This document shows positions 16,376 through 26,302 of a stretch of 57,324 nucleotides of DNA, piece by piece. Source of the DNA: a virus. The position numbers and the translations under genes are program-made. The stretch is taken from positions 1 through 57,324 of IMG/VR virus record IMGVR_UViG_3300030329_003739. One strand, written 5' to 3'. Within the stretch, counting starts at the first letter, position 1. Every line of letters begins with the position of its first letter. The notes beneath the pieces were generated by a model. That model searched no databases. It had not been told where the DNA came from and saw only the letters and a program-made list of their open reading frames with translations.

Positions 16376-16756
16376 ATGACGACTACCGAAAAGAAGACGC
16401 CAGCAGAACTGGCACACGAGTTTGTAATGCCCGATATTGAGCTTGGATCTCCAGTGATGTTTCATCACGCCCATGACACAACAAACCCACAATTAGGCTT
16501 TGTTGTGAGAATAGGACGAACAGGTAAAAATGTGGTCATTCGGACATCAGACAGACATGTTCACGAATCAGTGAAGCATGTAGACGACCCCCGTTTAGAC
16601 TGGAATGTAGACCATCGGGAGTCTGGATCATGGGATTATACTCCCGAGTGGAAACGATTAGAGAAAGAGCGAAAAGACCTAGAGGCACGCGTTGCAGCTT
16701 TAGAGCATACTGCTACGAAAACAGTTAGTCGCCGTAAGAAGTCGCAAGACTCCTAA
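16376..16756 (+). CDS. Hypothetical protein between terminase and portal
   Basis: 126 residues. The N-terminal 75 look like a small beta barrel (GSPVMFHHAHDTTNPQLGFV, then VVRIGRTGKNVVIRTSD); the C-terminal 35 are a charged coiled coil (RLEKERKDLEARVAALEH). AAGGAG precedes the ATG and the gene follows terL by two bases. It may be a packaging or portal-linked accessory factor; no known family is recognised. Confidence 0.65.
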   Translation: MTTTEKKTPAELAHEFVMPDIELGSPVMFHHAHDTTNPQLGFVVRIGRTGKNVVIRTSDRHVHESVKHVDDPRLDWNVDHRESGSWDYTPEWKRLEKERKDLEARVAALEHTATKTVSRRKKSQDS

Positions 16757-16758
16757 TA

Positions 16759-16771
16759 CGACAAAATGTCA
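16759..16771 (+). promoter_or_regulatory. Recurring inverted-repeat motif, copy B, before the portal gene
   Basis: CGACAAAATGTCA followed by TCTTAAGGAATAATC and the portal ATG. One arm base differs (C for T). The motif fills most of the 30-base gap between genes and abuts the Shine-Dalgarno AAGGAA, so in RNA it would form a short hairpin just before the ribosome site. Confidence 0.7.
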
Positions 16772-16786
16772 TCTTAAGGAATAATC

Positions 16787-19093
16787 ATGGACAGCACTGA
16801 AAAAGAGCATCCTTTCAGGCCTATTGTAGACCAATGGCTGGAAAAGATTAAAAAGGCTAAGAAACAGAAGCACGAACGCTTCGGCAAGTATGCTGAAGAA
16901 GCCATGAAATTCTTTGATGGTTCGCACGACTGGATGTGGAAGGGGGATTACGCTAAATCTAGTGGCGGATTCCTGGATAAAAAGGCCCAAGGCGCTATGC
17001 CTACCTTCCGCATGACAGTCAACCGAGTATTTGAAGCTGTCGCTTTATTTGGTCCGGTATTATATCACCGAAATCCAGTAATTCAGGTTACCCCCAGAGT
17101 AACGCCTAAAATCGAACCTGTCCTGCTTGGCCTTGATCCTGAAAATGAGGAGCAAATCCAGCAAGCTCAGCAGATGATTTTCCAGCAAGACATGGAGAAC
17201 GATAAGAAGCGTAGCTACTCTAGGCTAAAAGAGCATTATTTGAACTGGGTTCAGCAAGAATGCAATAAAAAAGATCAGGCTCGCATGGCTATCAATGAAG
17301 CCATTGTAAAGGGGATGAGCTTTTTATGGACAGAAATGTATCGCCCTAGTGGTTCTGAGATCAATGTTCCGCGAAGTTTTTATGTTTCTGTTGATGATGT
17401 TGTAATCGACCCTGATGCTCAGTATTGGGAAGATGTTCAGTGGGTTGCCCGTCGCTGCGTTCACCCTCGCTGGAAGGTTGAGAGAGAGTATGGAATTGAA
17501 GGTAAGCTAAAAGGCACCAAATCATCTCTTAATAAGCAAGCAGAGAAAACTAACCGAAACGCCAAAGAGGATTCTGGCTCTAAGAGGACTGGCGATTCTT
17601 TTGATTTGGTCGAATATTGGCAGATTTACTCTAAATCAGGCTTCGGGGCGAGACTCAAAAAAACAGGCGTCACTAAGGAAGTTAAAGAGAAGTTCGATTA
17701 TGAGCAATTTGGGGACTTTTGCTATATAGCTGTTAGTGAAGACTGCCCTTATCCTTTGAACATGCCACCCGAAGCTATGGAAGGTGAGTCTGAAGAGCTG
17801 TTTTTACGCTCTCAATGGCCTATCCCGTTCTGGACTGATGGCGGTTGGCCGTTTAGCAAACTGCACTTCTACGAAAAGCCAAAAGAAATATGGCCAATCT
17901 CCCTTATTAAGCCTGCTATCGGGGAGCTTCGGTTTGTTAACTGGTGTATGTCTTTCCTTGCTGACAAAGTAGCTGCATCCTCTACTACTTATGTTGCTAT
18001 TGCGAAGGCTGCGGGTGCAGAAATACAAGATCAAATTAAGTCCGGCGTTGGCCCATATACTCACATAGAAATATCTGAGATATTTGGGCGTAGTGTTAGT
18101 GACGTAGTTTCATTCCTGGACGCACCATCGTTTAACGTCGATATATGGCGGATGGTGTCTGAAGTTCTGGACATGATCGACAAGAGAACCGGGCTCACGG
18201 AATTGCTTTATGGGCTTTCCGGTGGTACTCAGATTCGATCAGCTACAGAAGCGGATGTGCGAAACCAGAACGTATCCGTTCGTCCAGATGATATGGCTTC
18301 CCGAGTGGAAGATTGGCTAAGCAAGTGTGCTGTAAACGAAATGCTTGCTGCGGAATGGGGATTAGGAGCAAATGACGTACATCACGTTCTTGGCCCCACA
18401 GGCGCAATGATCTGGGAGCAACAGATCCAGCAACAAGAGTTCGAGCGAACGGTTCGAGACTACGATTATCGAATTGAAGCAGGATCTGCAAGGAAGCCTA
18501 ATAAAACAAATATTATTAGGCAGCTAAATGACTTTGCACAGATAGCATTTCCTATGATTCAACAGTTCGTAGAGATGGGAATGGACGGTCCTTACAATGC
18601 GTTTATGCGTGACTGGGCAAAAGCCAACGAAATGGACGTAGAACCATACCTTCTTGACCTGGAAGAGCTGAAGCAAAAAGAGCAAGAGCAGGAACAGGCA
18701 GCGAAAGAAGGACAAGAGCCAGATCCTGAGCAGCAAGCACAGGAAATGCAGATGCAATATCAGCAACAGCAAATGCAACACGAGCAGCAGAAGGGGCAGC
18801 TTGAACTACAGAAGATGCAGATGGAAATGCAGCTTAAACAGGCTGAGTTACAGTCTAAAGCGTCTGGTGGAGACTCTTCGGCTAGGATTGCGGAAGAGAA
18901 AATGCAACTTGAAGCAGAGAAAATGCGTCTTGATGCACAATCTCACCAGCAAGAGCTACAGCAGGATTCGGAACGACACGATATGGAAATGGAACAAGCT
19001 AGGGAAAAGCATCAAATGGAGATGGAATTCCTTCGGCTAAAGAGTGAAGCAGAAAAAAGACGAAATACTGCTCAGGCATCAGATAGCAATTAA
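16787..19093 (+). CDS. Portal protein
   Basis: 768 residues. It follows terL and precedes the tail-adaptor genes, the expected place of the dodecameric portal at the packaging vertex. The body has alternating helix and strand with many aromatic residues (LYGLSGGTQIRSATEADVRNQ near 475-495 looks like the portal stem or clip region). Residues about 625-768 form a long Gln/Glu/Met-rich coiled coil, comparable to the barrel extension of some podovirus portals. Size is within the range for podovirus portals with a C-terminal extension. Motif copy B and AAGGAA lie directly upstream. Confidence 0.88.
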   Translation: MDSTEKEHPFRPIVDQWLEKIKKAKKQKHERFGKYAEEAMKFFDGSHDWMWKGDYAKSSGGFLDKKAQGAMPTFRMTVNRVFEAVALFGPVLYHRNPVIQVTPRVTPKIEPVLLGLDPENEEQIQQAQQMIFQQDMENDKKRSYSRLKEHYLNWVQQECNKKDQARMAINEAIVKGMSFLWTEMYRPSGSEINVPRSFYVSVDDVVIDPDAQYWEDVQWVARRCVHPRWKVEREYGIEGKLKGTKSSLNKQAEKTNRNAKEDSGSKRTGDSFDLVEYWQIYSKSGFGARLKKTGVTKEVKEKFDYEQFGDFCYIAVSEDCPYPLNMPPEAMEGESEELFLRSQWPIPFWTDGGWPFSKLHFYEKPKEIWPISLIKPAIGELRFVNWCMSFLADKVAASSTTYVAIAKAAGAEIQDQIKSGVGPYTHIEISEIFGRSVSDVVSFLDAPSFNVDIWRMVSEVLDMIDKRTGLTELLYGLSGGTQIRSATEADVRNQNVSVRPDDMASRVEDWLSKCAVNEMLAAEWGLGANDVHHVLGPTGAMIWEQQIQQQEFERTVRDYDYRIEAGSARKPNKTNIIRQLNDFAQIAFPMIQQFVEMGMDGPYNAFMRDWAKANEMDVEPYLLDLEELKQKEQEQEQAAKEGQEPDPEQQAQEMQMQYQQQQMQHEQQKGQLELQKMQMEMQLKQAELQSKASGGDSSARIAEEKMQLEAEKMRLDAQSHQQELQQDSERHDMEMEQAREKHQMEMEFLRLKSEAEKRRNTAQASDSN

Positions 19094-19102
19094 GGATAAA
19101 AT

Positions 19103-19660
19103 ATGAGTAAGCACCCAGACTATGAACGGTATCGCAAGCAGTGTGAAGAAGCTGGTAGGGTAGATTTCTACGAACATCTTATACTTGAAGGGAATAACCC
19201 TGGCTTTGCTGCTATGCTTGCGATGCAACGTCCTGCAGGAACTAAAGGAACTGAGCGTGCTTTTCTTGAAGGGCAGCAGCACTGGGCAGATAAAATCAGC
19301 CATGACTGTGCTACTGAACTACATCGTCAAGCTAAGAATGCCGGTATCTCTACTCAGGGCAAAAAATACATTGGTGGGCTAGGTAGGCCTACAGACAAGA
19401 TGGCCTGGGTTTCCACACAAGATGATGTGTCAGCTGCACTAAAGGCTAAAGGTTTAAGTGCTGTTGGTGGGGTCAATTACAAAGCCCCGGAAAGAGAATT
19501 CAAGGGCAGAAAGAAATTAGGCGATGATATTGTCGCTAGATATATGCTAGAAGAAATGTCCAAGGATCCTTCGTTAGCAAAAAAGGCAGAGAAAAACTCT
19601 AAAGTTATGAAACAGCTTAAAGAAAAAGTTATTTCTAAACACACGAAAGGCAAAAAGTAA
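19103..19660 (+). CDS. Hypothetical virion-type protein
   Basis: 185 residues, basic, not recognised. The start is helical (DYERYRKQCEEAGRVDFYEH), with a Gly-rich centre and a Lys-rich tail (SKHTKGKK). AAGGATAAAAT precedes the ATG, and the stop overlaps the next start (TAATG). Between portal and adaptor genes it could be an internal head or portal-bound protein. Confidence 0.65.
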   Translation: MSKHPDYERYRKQCEEAGRVDFYEHLILEGNNPGFAAMLAMQRPAGTKGTERAFLEGQQHWADKISHDCATELHRQAKNAGISTQGKKYIGGLGRPTDKMAWVSTQDDVSAALKAKGLSAVGGVNYKAPEREFKGRKKLGDDIVARYMLEEMSKDPSLAKKAEKNSKVMKQLKEKVISKHTKGKK

Positions 19661-21726
19661 TGGCTAAGTATTATAAGCCTAGTGGAGATAAGCGAAGAAA
19701 TATACGTAAACATGCTCCTCTTATGGACATGTCTCCATATCCAACAATGGGCTATGACAGCTCAGGTGCGCCAGTGCTTCCTCAGTCTCCATTGGGGGCT
19801 TTTCCTGACGACCCCATGGCTGCGGCCATGGCAGCTCAAGCTGATTCTATTGGCCAGCCTATGGGACCTGGGATAGGCCCTCATGATGCTGGTGGAACTG
19901 CCGATGAATATCGCCAATGGATGAGTCTTAGCGACCAACAAAAAGATGAGAAGATAAGAAACGGCGAAATCAACGAATTCAAACTTGCAATGTTTGCGCA
20001 ACAGGCTGCACTGGAAGAAGCTGGTGGATGGCAAGGATTGCCTTCAAATCAGGGATGGGACCAACCTCAATCTCAGCCTTCAGCCCCTCCTGCCCCCGCT
20101 GACCCAGAAGAGCTTCGCAGGATAAGAGAGCAAAGTGCTAACCTTGATAATATTTTGGCGGGACAAGAAGCAGGCCTAACCCTGTCGGACATGATGAACC
20201 CTCAAGGCATGGAGATGGGACCGCGCTCTACAGGATCTACGCCATGGGAGCCTAAAGACAATGCGCCTTACGAAAATCCTGTTTGGTATCCAGATTCGGG
20301 AATGAGCTCTGGAAATGAAGAAGGCATCAATAAAGTGCGGGACATGGTTCTTGATGAGGCCAATGACCCAAACCAGGGAAACAGAGTTTTAATAAAAGAA
20401 TCAGGGGATGGCCCAGGGACTACCGAAAAACGCACTATAAGAGGAAAGACAGCGGGACATCGAACAGGCACCGTCACAGATCAATCAAGCCCAGATTTTG
20501 GTGCTCAGTACGATATGGATAAGTGGAGGTACGATCCTGAGATAAAAAGAGTCGTGCCAAGAGAAGGCTCTACGGGAATCGGGCCAGGAGAAGGCGTTTC
20601 CCCAGGACCTAGTCCCGGTTCTGCTCCAGGCCCTGGAGGTATGGGTCCAGTTCCCGGTATGGGCCCGGGTTCTGCTGGCGGAGGTTCTGTTCCCGGTGGT
20701 GGCATGGGAGGCATGGGTGGAGCCCCCGATGCAGGTAGCGGCACAGGCGAAGGCTCTTTGCCAGATGTTATGATACCTGAAGCATCGCCACTTCCTGGTC
20801 CTAATAGGGGAATGCCGCCAATGGCTCCTCCGCAGGGAATGCCGCCAAGCCAAGCTAGGCCTATGCCTGCTCCGATGCCTATGGATGTTCCACCAATGGA
20901 TGGAATGACTCCGCCGATGCCTCCAATGCAGCCAAGGCCTTTACCTCCGCAAGCTAATACGCTGCCCCCAGCGGAAATGCCAGAGGAATATCCTCAGCCT
21001 CCGGCTCCAGTCCCTCCTAGGCAGCAAGGCAACATACCTCCAATCGCACCATTAGGCCAACCAGATGTTATGATACCTGAAGCACCGCCACTTCCTGGCC
21101 CTAACAGGGGAATGCCACTCCCGCAGGGACAGGAGGCCGATGCTCCCATTAACACCCCAGGAGAACTAGAACAAACATTACCAGAAATTGAAAAAGCTCC
21201 TCCGGGGGCTGATACCTCGGGTGAAGGAGGGATGATAGGTGGGAGACCGGCAAAACCTGGAGAACAGGTTTTTGGTACTGGGCCTTCAGACGAGAAAAAG
21301 CCTATTCCACCGCTGCCTCCTTTAGTAAACCCAAATCCGGCTGAGGGGTGGCTGGAGCCTGCGAAAGAGTTCCACAGAAACTTCTTTGATGAGTTAATTG
21401 GTCCCGACCAGAGAAAGGCATTTGAGAGTTTAATTGATGCTCTTTTAGGGTCTAATAATCCGCAGGAAAGGGATGCTGTCGATCAACAAGTAGCATCTGT
21501 TCTGATGGGCGGAGCCCCGATTCAAACTAACGATCTATCTATGTCTCCTAAGCAAAGACAAGCTATGCAAAAGTTAGACATCAATAACGATGGTGTTGTT
21601 ACTCAAGAAGACATATTTGGATTGCCGACAATGAGGATTGCAGATGTTACCAATCCAGATAATCCTAGAGTGCCCCAAGGGGATATATTAAATAAACTAA
21701 GAGCTTACCGTCAGCAAATGGGTTAA
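19660..21726 (+). CDS. Pro/Gly/Met-rich disordered protein with an EF-hand-like loop
   Basis: 688 residues. Residues about 110-560 are low complexity, rich in Pro, Gly and Met, with blocks such as GPGGMGPVPGMGPGSAGGG and a duplicated PDVMIPEAxPLPGPNRGMP unit. The C-terminal part (560-688) looks folded and contains LDINNDGVVTQEDIF at about 638-652, an EF-hand/dockerin-type calcium loop. No membrane segment or catalytic motif is visible. It is coupled to the gene before and lies five bases from the tail-adaptor gene. A flexible virion protein, perhaps internal, is the best guess. Confidence 0.7.
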   Translation: MAKYYKPSGDKRRNIRKHAPLMDMSPYPTMGYDSSGAPVLPQSPLGAFPDDPMAAAMAAQADSIGQPMGPGIGPHDAGGTADEYRQWMSLSDQQKDEKIRNGEINEFKLAMFAQQAALEEAGGWQGLPSNQGWDQPQSQPSAPPAPADPEELRRIREQSANLDNILAGQEAGLTLSDMMNPQGMEMGPRSTGSTPWEPKDNAPYENPVWYPDSGMSSGNEEGINKVRDMVLDEANDPNQGNRVLIKESGDGPGTTEKRTIRGKTAGHRTGTVTDQSSPDFGAQYDMDKWRYDPEIKRVVPREGSTGIGPGEGVSPGPSPGSAPGPGGMGPVPGMGPGSAGGGSVPGGGMGGMGGAPDAGSGTGEGSLPDVMIPEASPLPGPNRGMPPMAPPQGMPPSQARPMPAPMPMDVPPMDGMTPPMPPMQPRPLPPQANTLPPAEMPEEYPQPPAPVPPRQQGNIPPIAPLGQPDVMIPEAPPLPGPNRGMPLPQGQEADAPINTPGELEQTLPEIEKAPPGADTSGEGGMIGGRPAKPGEQVFGTGPSDEKKPIPPLPPLVNPNPAEGWLEPAKEFHRNFFDELIGPDQRKAFESLIDALLGSNNPQERDAVDQQVASVLMGGAPIQTNDLSMSPKQRQAMQKLDINNDGVVTQEDIFGLPTMRIADVTNPDNPRVPQGDILNKLRAYRQQMG
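20761..21116 (+). repeat. Two copies of a 56-bp direct repeat 300 bp apart
   Basis: Copies begin at 20761 and 21061, exactly in reading frame, and differ at only a few, mostly third-codon, positions. They encode PDVMIPEAxPLPGPNRGMP in a Pro-rich tract. Synonymous drift between them suggests an older duplication kept for the protein sequence. Confidence 0.8.
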
Positions 21727-21730
21727 TCAC

Positions 21731-22915
21731 ATGGCAGTATCCGACAGCGTAACTCTCTATTCCGACATACTGGATTACATTACTGCCCTGACAGACGGTG
21801 GTGCTAGAACTAAAGATCTCCGTATGCACAAAGAAGCAATTCTTGGTGCATATCGTGATATATCTATGGGTAATGAATGGGCGTATTACATTGCAGAAGG
21901 TCGCATAGATCTAGATGCAAAGTATAGCACCGGAAAGGTGACTTATACTGCATCCACTAGAACTCTTGTAATACAGGATGGGGGAACCTGGCCTTCATGG
22001 ATTAAGTATGGGCGTATTCGCATAGATGATTCTGTATACACTGTAGAAAAAACTACAGACACAGCAGCTAATATCATCCTGGACGCTTCTAATTGCCCTG
22101 CTGCCAACATTTCCTCTGCTGTAACGTATGATGCGTACCGAACTGAGTACCCGCTTCCAGACGACATGTGGAGGCTTTACGACGTTGGCGTAGAAAAGAA
22201 CAACTGGGTCACATACTACATTACTCCTACTGAGTGGCAGCAAAGAGAGAGGTATCTAAGCTCCGGTGGGCAGACTTGGGCTTGGACAATCATGAAAAAT
22301 TCGGATGCAGATGGAAAGTGGTCGTTGTTTGTAGATCCTTATCCTACTGAATCTGAGCCTCTTATGTTTATGTACAGAAGAAAGCCGAGAACTCTTAGGT
22401 GGGCTGGAACAGAGGTAAAAGCAAGGGCTTCATCAACCCAAAATGCTACAGCTTCCGCAACAAACACATATCTAACTACAGATACCGAGCTGCCAGCAAG
22501 TATGGTAGGTGCAGTTATAAGATTATCCGAAACTACTACGCATCCTACAGGTCTAGCTGGCGTAAATCCTTATTACGAGCAGCATAAGATAAGCTCTATT
22601 AGTGGCACCACAGTAAATCTTGACGATGCTATTGGCAAGTCTGGTGGATACGCAAATAAATATTTTGTTGTGTCCGATCCCGTTGATATGTCTGAAAGCA
22701 TGATCGAAGCATTTAAGGCTGAGGTTGAATATCGAATTGCTCGTATGTCCAACGATCAGAGAGACACTGTTCAGGCTCGTCGTATTGCTGACTACCAGCT
22801 TCGCAGATCCTTAGAGGCCGAGTCGAGATTTAAGGAGAGCGGGGGGTACAATCGACAGTCGAGGTACTCCTATCTGTTTACCAACCTGCAAAATGTAATA
22901 ACAACGAGTTCTTGA
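21731..22915 (+). CDS. Head-tail adaptor (short-tail gp11-like) protein
   Basis: 394 residues. The N-terminal helix region (DILDYITALTDGGARTKDLRMHK) and EYPLPDDMWRLYDV near residue 138 resemble adaptor proteins that form the ring under the portal in short-tailed phages. A Thr/Ser-rich beta insert lies at about 235-320, and a C-terminal helical segment (SMIEAFKAEVEYRIARMSNDQ) completes the pattern. It is immediately followed by the nozzle-type gene, as gp11 and gp12 are ordered in T7-like phages. Fold assignment is by resemblance and order. Confidence 0.72.
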   Translation: MAVSDSVTLYSDILDYITALTDGGARTKDLRMHKEAILGAYRDISMGNEWAYYIAEGRIDLDAKYSTGKVTYTASTRTLVIQDGGTWPSWIKYGRIRIDDSVYTVEKTTDTAANIILDASNCPAANISSAVTYDAYRTEYPLPDDMWRLYDVGVEKNNWVTYYITPTEWQQRERYLSSGGQTWAWTIMKNSDADGKWSLFVDPYPTESEPLMFMYRRKPRTLRWAGTEVKARASSTQNATASATNTYLTTDTELPASMVGAVIRLSETTTHPTGLAGVNPYYEQHKISSISGTTVNLDDAIGKSGGYANKYFVVSDPVDMSESMIEAFKAEVEYRIARMSNDQRDTVQARRIADYQLRRSLEAESRFKESGGYNRQSRYSYLFTNLQNVITTSS

Positions 22916-22916
22916 C

Positions 22917-25430
22917 ATGGCAAAGATTAGTAATTTTAGCGGCATTGTTAGCAACGCAGACTTTGGTGATGTTCCAGAGGGCGCTGCACAATTCCAAAAA
23001 AATATTAACACTAATAAACCTGGGGTGATTACCCCAAGGAAAGGTATCCAGCCAGCTTCGTTCGGCTCGTCCACTAATATAGCCACTGGGTACAACACCT
23101 TCCAAAGAATGTGCTTCTGTAAAACGCGAACCGGCGAAGTTATAGGCGTTAATGGAATTAACAGAGGCTTTATTTGGGATGGAGTTTCAAACTCAACACA
23201 TGTTCTTGGTGTAGATGCTCCACCTAATGGCCCTACTATAGCAATGTCGTTTATCAATGAGCTTAGCGGTGCCAATGCAATCGACCCTAAAGACACCTCG
23301 GGCGAATATCTAATTACAGATGCCGATCATGGGCTATCAACCGGAGATAAGATCCTTATTGGCGAAGTTGAAGGTACTGGTGCTATTAAACCAGAGCTTA
23401 ATGGAAACAAGTTTACTGTTACAGTGACTTCAAGCAGCCAGTTTTACCTTAACGACACTACAATGGACGGAACCTACACTGAAAACAGTGGGCAATGGTC
23501 TGTTGACGGGCAAGGTGCTACATCGGGGAGTTATCTCTGTGCTTACCGATATAAAACATCAGATGACATTCCGGTTTACAGTGCAATTAGTACCGAAACT
23601 TTACCTGTAGCTCAGACAGCAGACAAATTTACTTGGTCTAATATTACTGCATCTACCAATTCACGAGTATCTAAGATTGAACTGTGGAGAACTACCGCAG
23701 GACAGTTTAAGACTCTGTATAAAGTTGCTGAGATAGACAACGGAACCACAACCTATGTGGATACTAAAGACGACGATACTCTAGCCTTGCAGACTGGCGA
23801 TAATGTAATGGATATTATCGCTGAAGACGGAACCCTTATTGCTAGAAGGCAAGTTCCACCACCAGATCACTTTGCTTACTGCGTAATGTTCCAGGATAGA
23901 TATTTTTATTTTAGTCCTGTGAAATATAACAAAGGCACGTGTGGTACAGGGGGGTCGTCTAGCTCTACACTATCAGGATCTGGGACTGATTGGCCTTCTA
24001 CTTTCGTAGGTAGATATATAGAAATTGAGGGTGAAAGTGAAGCTATTAAAATCACAGCTCACACTAGCGCAACAAATATAACGCTAGAAAAAGCCGTGAC
24101 TGTAGCTGCTGGCAAGAAATACGTCATCTATCCTGACAAAAATACACGTCGCCAGGTGCTATTTAGCTATCAGGATGAGCCCGAAAGCGTGCCTCCTAAC
24201 AATTCATTCACTTTGCAGTCTAATCACAACGATGATGCAGAGATAATAGGTGCAATGCCCTACGGTCCATACCTGTATATCCTAGCAAAGAGGTTCAAAT
24301 ACTCCCTGAGCTATGGAACTACACCTCTTAGAGATGGAAATCTACGATTCTTAGACGATCGAGGTGCATTTAACCACTATTGCTGGGATGTATTTGAAAA
24401 CAAAGCCTATCTAATGGACGATAGTGGCGCATACGAGTTTGATGGCAGCACATCGGAAACTATATCGAAGCAAATTCAAGACATTTGGCGTAAAGACGGC
24501 TCTATTGGAAGCATAGACTATGCCAAGTCGGACAAGTTCTTCGTAAAAACTGACAGGCCTTCCGAAAGAATTTACTTTTTTGTCTCTTTTGTGGGTGATA
24601 GCGGTACATATCCTCGAAGAGCCTTGGTTTATAATATCCGTCGTAAGTCCTGGGATATGATGGAGTATCCTGTACAGATAAGTTCCGCTGGCACAGTAGA
24701 AAGCAGCGGCGAACCTAAGACAATATTGAGTTCTGAGAACGAAGGCGTGTACTTGCTTGATGCAGGGAACACCGACATCGTAACATCAGAGACTAAAGGG
24801 ACTGCAACTTCTTCTACATCAAGTTCTTTGGTTGATTCGGGGGCTTCTTGGGTCGTAAATGCTTTTAGGGACGCCAGTGTTTACATTTACCAGGGAACAG
24901 GGAAGGGACAGCGCAGGACAATCTCCAGTAACAACGGAACGACTCTGAATATAACCCCAAATTGGACAACTAATCCTGATACTACGTCCAAGTACAGCGT
25001 AGGCGCTATCCAGTGGGAGTGGAAGTCCGGAAGTTATGCGTTTCCTGAAGCTGAAGGTCGTGCGAAGCGTGAATTTTCCATGAAGTTTAGGCCTACAGAC
25101 ACCGATACCGCGTTAGATCTCCGAATTTACTACAACGGGGACGATGATCCCGTTTCTTACGAGATGGCACAGGATTTAGGCGGTGCAGTAGAGATACAAG
25201 ACGAACATAAAGAAGATGTAGTCTTTAATATCGGCAAAAACTTTAGCGAGCTTGAGGAATCTACTGGAAGAGAGAAGTTTAGGTTCGATGGGATGTATTC
25301 TACCCTAGCAACAGGGGAGCATAAGGTTGCCTTCGAGTTGCGTGGGCATTCAGCCACCGAAAAGCCAGAAATACAGCTTATTGAAATAGAAGGTGTGTCT
25401 GGCCCATCAACTACAGCCGGAGACAGCTAA
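22917..25430 (+). CDS. Tail nozzle (gp12-like) protein
   Basis: 837 residues, dominated by short beta strands and Gly/Ser/Thr turns, with repeated blade-like segments such as YLCAYRYKTSDDIPVYS and YILAKRFKYSLSYG. The N-terminus (GVITPRKGIQPASFGS and IGVNGINRGFIWDG) matches the beta-propeller look of short-tail nozzle proteins through which DNA exits. It follows the adaptor by one base, and its stop overlaps the next start. Fibre-attachment domains may lie in the Ser/Thr-rich inserts. Confidence 0.75.
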   Translation: MAKISNFSGIVSNADFGDVPEGAAQFQKNINTNKPGVITPRKGIQPASFGSSTNIATGYNTFQRMCFCKTRTGEVIGVNGINRGFIWDGVSNSTHVLGVDAPPNGPTIAMSFINELSGANAIDPKDTSGEYLITDADHGLSTGDKILIGEVEGTGAIKPELNGNKFTVTVTSSSQFYLNDTTMDGTYTENSGQWSVDGQGATSGSYLCAYRYKTSDDIPVYSAISTETLPVAQTADKFTWSNITASTNSRVSKIELWRTTAGQFKTLYKVAEIDNGTTTYVDTKDDDTLALQTGDNVMDIIAEDGTLIARRQVPPPDHFAYCVMFQDRYFYFSPVKYNKGTCGTGGSSSSTLSGSGTDWPSTFVGRYIEIEGESEAIKITAHTSATNITLEKAVTVAAGKKYVIYPDKNTRRQVLFSYQDEPESVPPNNSFTLQSNHNDDAEIIGAMPYGPYLYILAKRFKYSLSYGTTPLRDGNLRFLDDRGAFNHYCWDVFENKAYLMDDSGAYEFDGSTSETISKQIQDIWRKDGSIGSIDYAKSDKFFVKTDRPSERIYFFVSFVGDSGTYPRRALVYNIRRKSWDMMEYPVQISSAGTVESSGEPKTILSSENEGVYLLDAGNTDIVTSETKGTATSSTSSSLVDSGASWVVNAFRDASVYIYQGTGKGQRRTISSNNGTTLNITPNWTTNPDTTSKYSVGAIQWEWKSGSYAFPEAEGRAKREFSMKFRPTDTDTALDLRIYYNGDDDPVSYEMAQDLGGAVEIQDEHKEDVVFNIGKNFSELEESTGREKFRFDGMYSTLATGEHKVAFELRGHSATEKPEIQLIEIEGVSGPSTTAGDS

Positions 25431-26302
25431 TGTTTAGCAAACAAGCCGGACTGTTTGACTCTTTGACCGCAGATGGACTAAGCCCTTCTGCGGTAAAGAC
25501 GCTTAAATCTATATTCTGCAATCCCCAGGCAAGCCTAGAGCATGATGGATTTATATCTCTTACTACAGAGATTACAAGTACTGACATGCGTTCTGCTAGG
25601 TGGGCCAAGTGTCAATATAACTGGGAGTACGACAGGGATCCACCAAGCAAGGGCGGGCATATGGCATTTGTTAGAGCCCAAGAGTGCAATGATCCTACTG
25701 GAGTAGGTGCTTCAGGTGACTTGCTTAAAATATACCTACCTGTCTCAGGATCTCAAGATCCCAACATAGAGTCAGGCGAAACAATAATGTTTTTTAAGAC
25801 TGCCAATGGCCAGTATGTAGCTCCTGGCTATGGAGATAATCGCATAGGCAGTATAATTATGGGAAGCCAAGCAGATAAGGGTATAAAAGGTTATGCCCTT
25901 TGTAATGGGACTGAAAATGCTAAAGGATCCTCCTCTGGAAACGGAACTGGGATTAACTTAGCCACAAAGTTTCCACGCTGCTGGTCTAGTCCGTCTGATA
26001 GCGGTGGGACCGGGGGTAGTGCTACAGGCGCATTAACACTAGAAGGTACAGTTAGTGGTACTGATATTGGAAACCACAGTCATACCTTGAGTGAAACAAC
26101 TATTGGTACAGGAAGCGAAAGTACAGTCACTGTTATTACTGGAACTCCAACAGGGGATTCAGGTATAGACCTTACTAGTGTAAACGTAACTTTTACTGGA
26201 GCAAGTGGCAGCGGTAGCCCAACCGCGGCAACAATTCCTCCTTATACATATGTTTCTTTTTTAGAACGAGTAGACAATTCAAGAAACGGAATAGGTGATT
26301 AA
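25430..26302 (+). CDS. Collar-type tail fibre protein
   Basis: 290 residues. The N-terminal 130 residues are a mixed domain, probably for attachment to the tail. GIKGYALCNGT at about 147-157 resembles the GW.LCDGT opening of tail-collar domains; NHSHTLSE at about 217-224 supplies the conserved paired His, and IPPYTYVSFLER near 270 matches the PPYxxLxY ending. Such C-terminal domains trimerise and can bind a receptor. The ATG overlaps the nozzle stop. A near-perfect palindrome spans codons 13-22. Confidence 0.75.
   Translation: MFSKQAGLFDSLTADGLSPSAVKTLKSIFCNPQASLEHDGFISLTTEITSTDMRSARWAKCQYNWEYDRDPPSKGGHMAFVRAQECNDPTGVGASGDLLKIYLPVSGSQDPNIESGETIMFFKTANGQYVAPGYGDNRIGSIIMGSQADKGIKGYALCNGTENAKGSSSGNGTGINLATKFPRCWSSPSDSGGTGGSATGALTLEGTVSGTDIGNHSHTLSETTIGTGSESTVTVITGTPTGDSGIDLTSVNVTFTGASGSGSPTAATIPPYTYVSFLERVDNSRNGIGD
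25466..25494. repeat. 29-bp near-palindrome at the start of the collar-fibre gene
   Basis: ACCGCAGA and TCTGCGGT flank a centre that is itself largely symmetric (GG-CT-AG-CC). As a result both strands encode nearly the same peptide, TADGLSPSAV on plus and TAEGLSPSAV on minus. It could be an RNA hairpin just after the start codon or a protein-DNA site. Confidence 0.6.
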
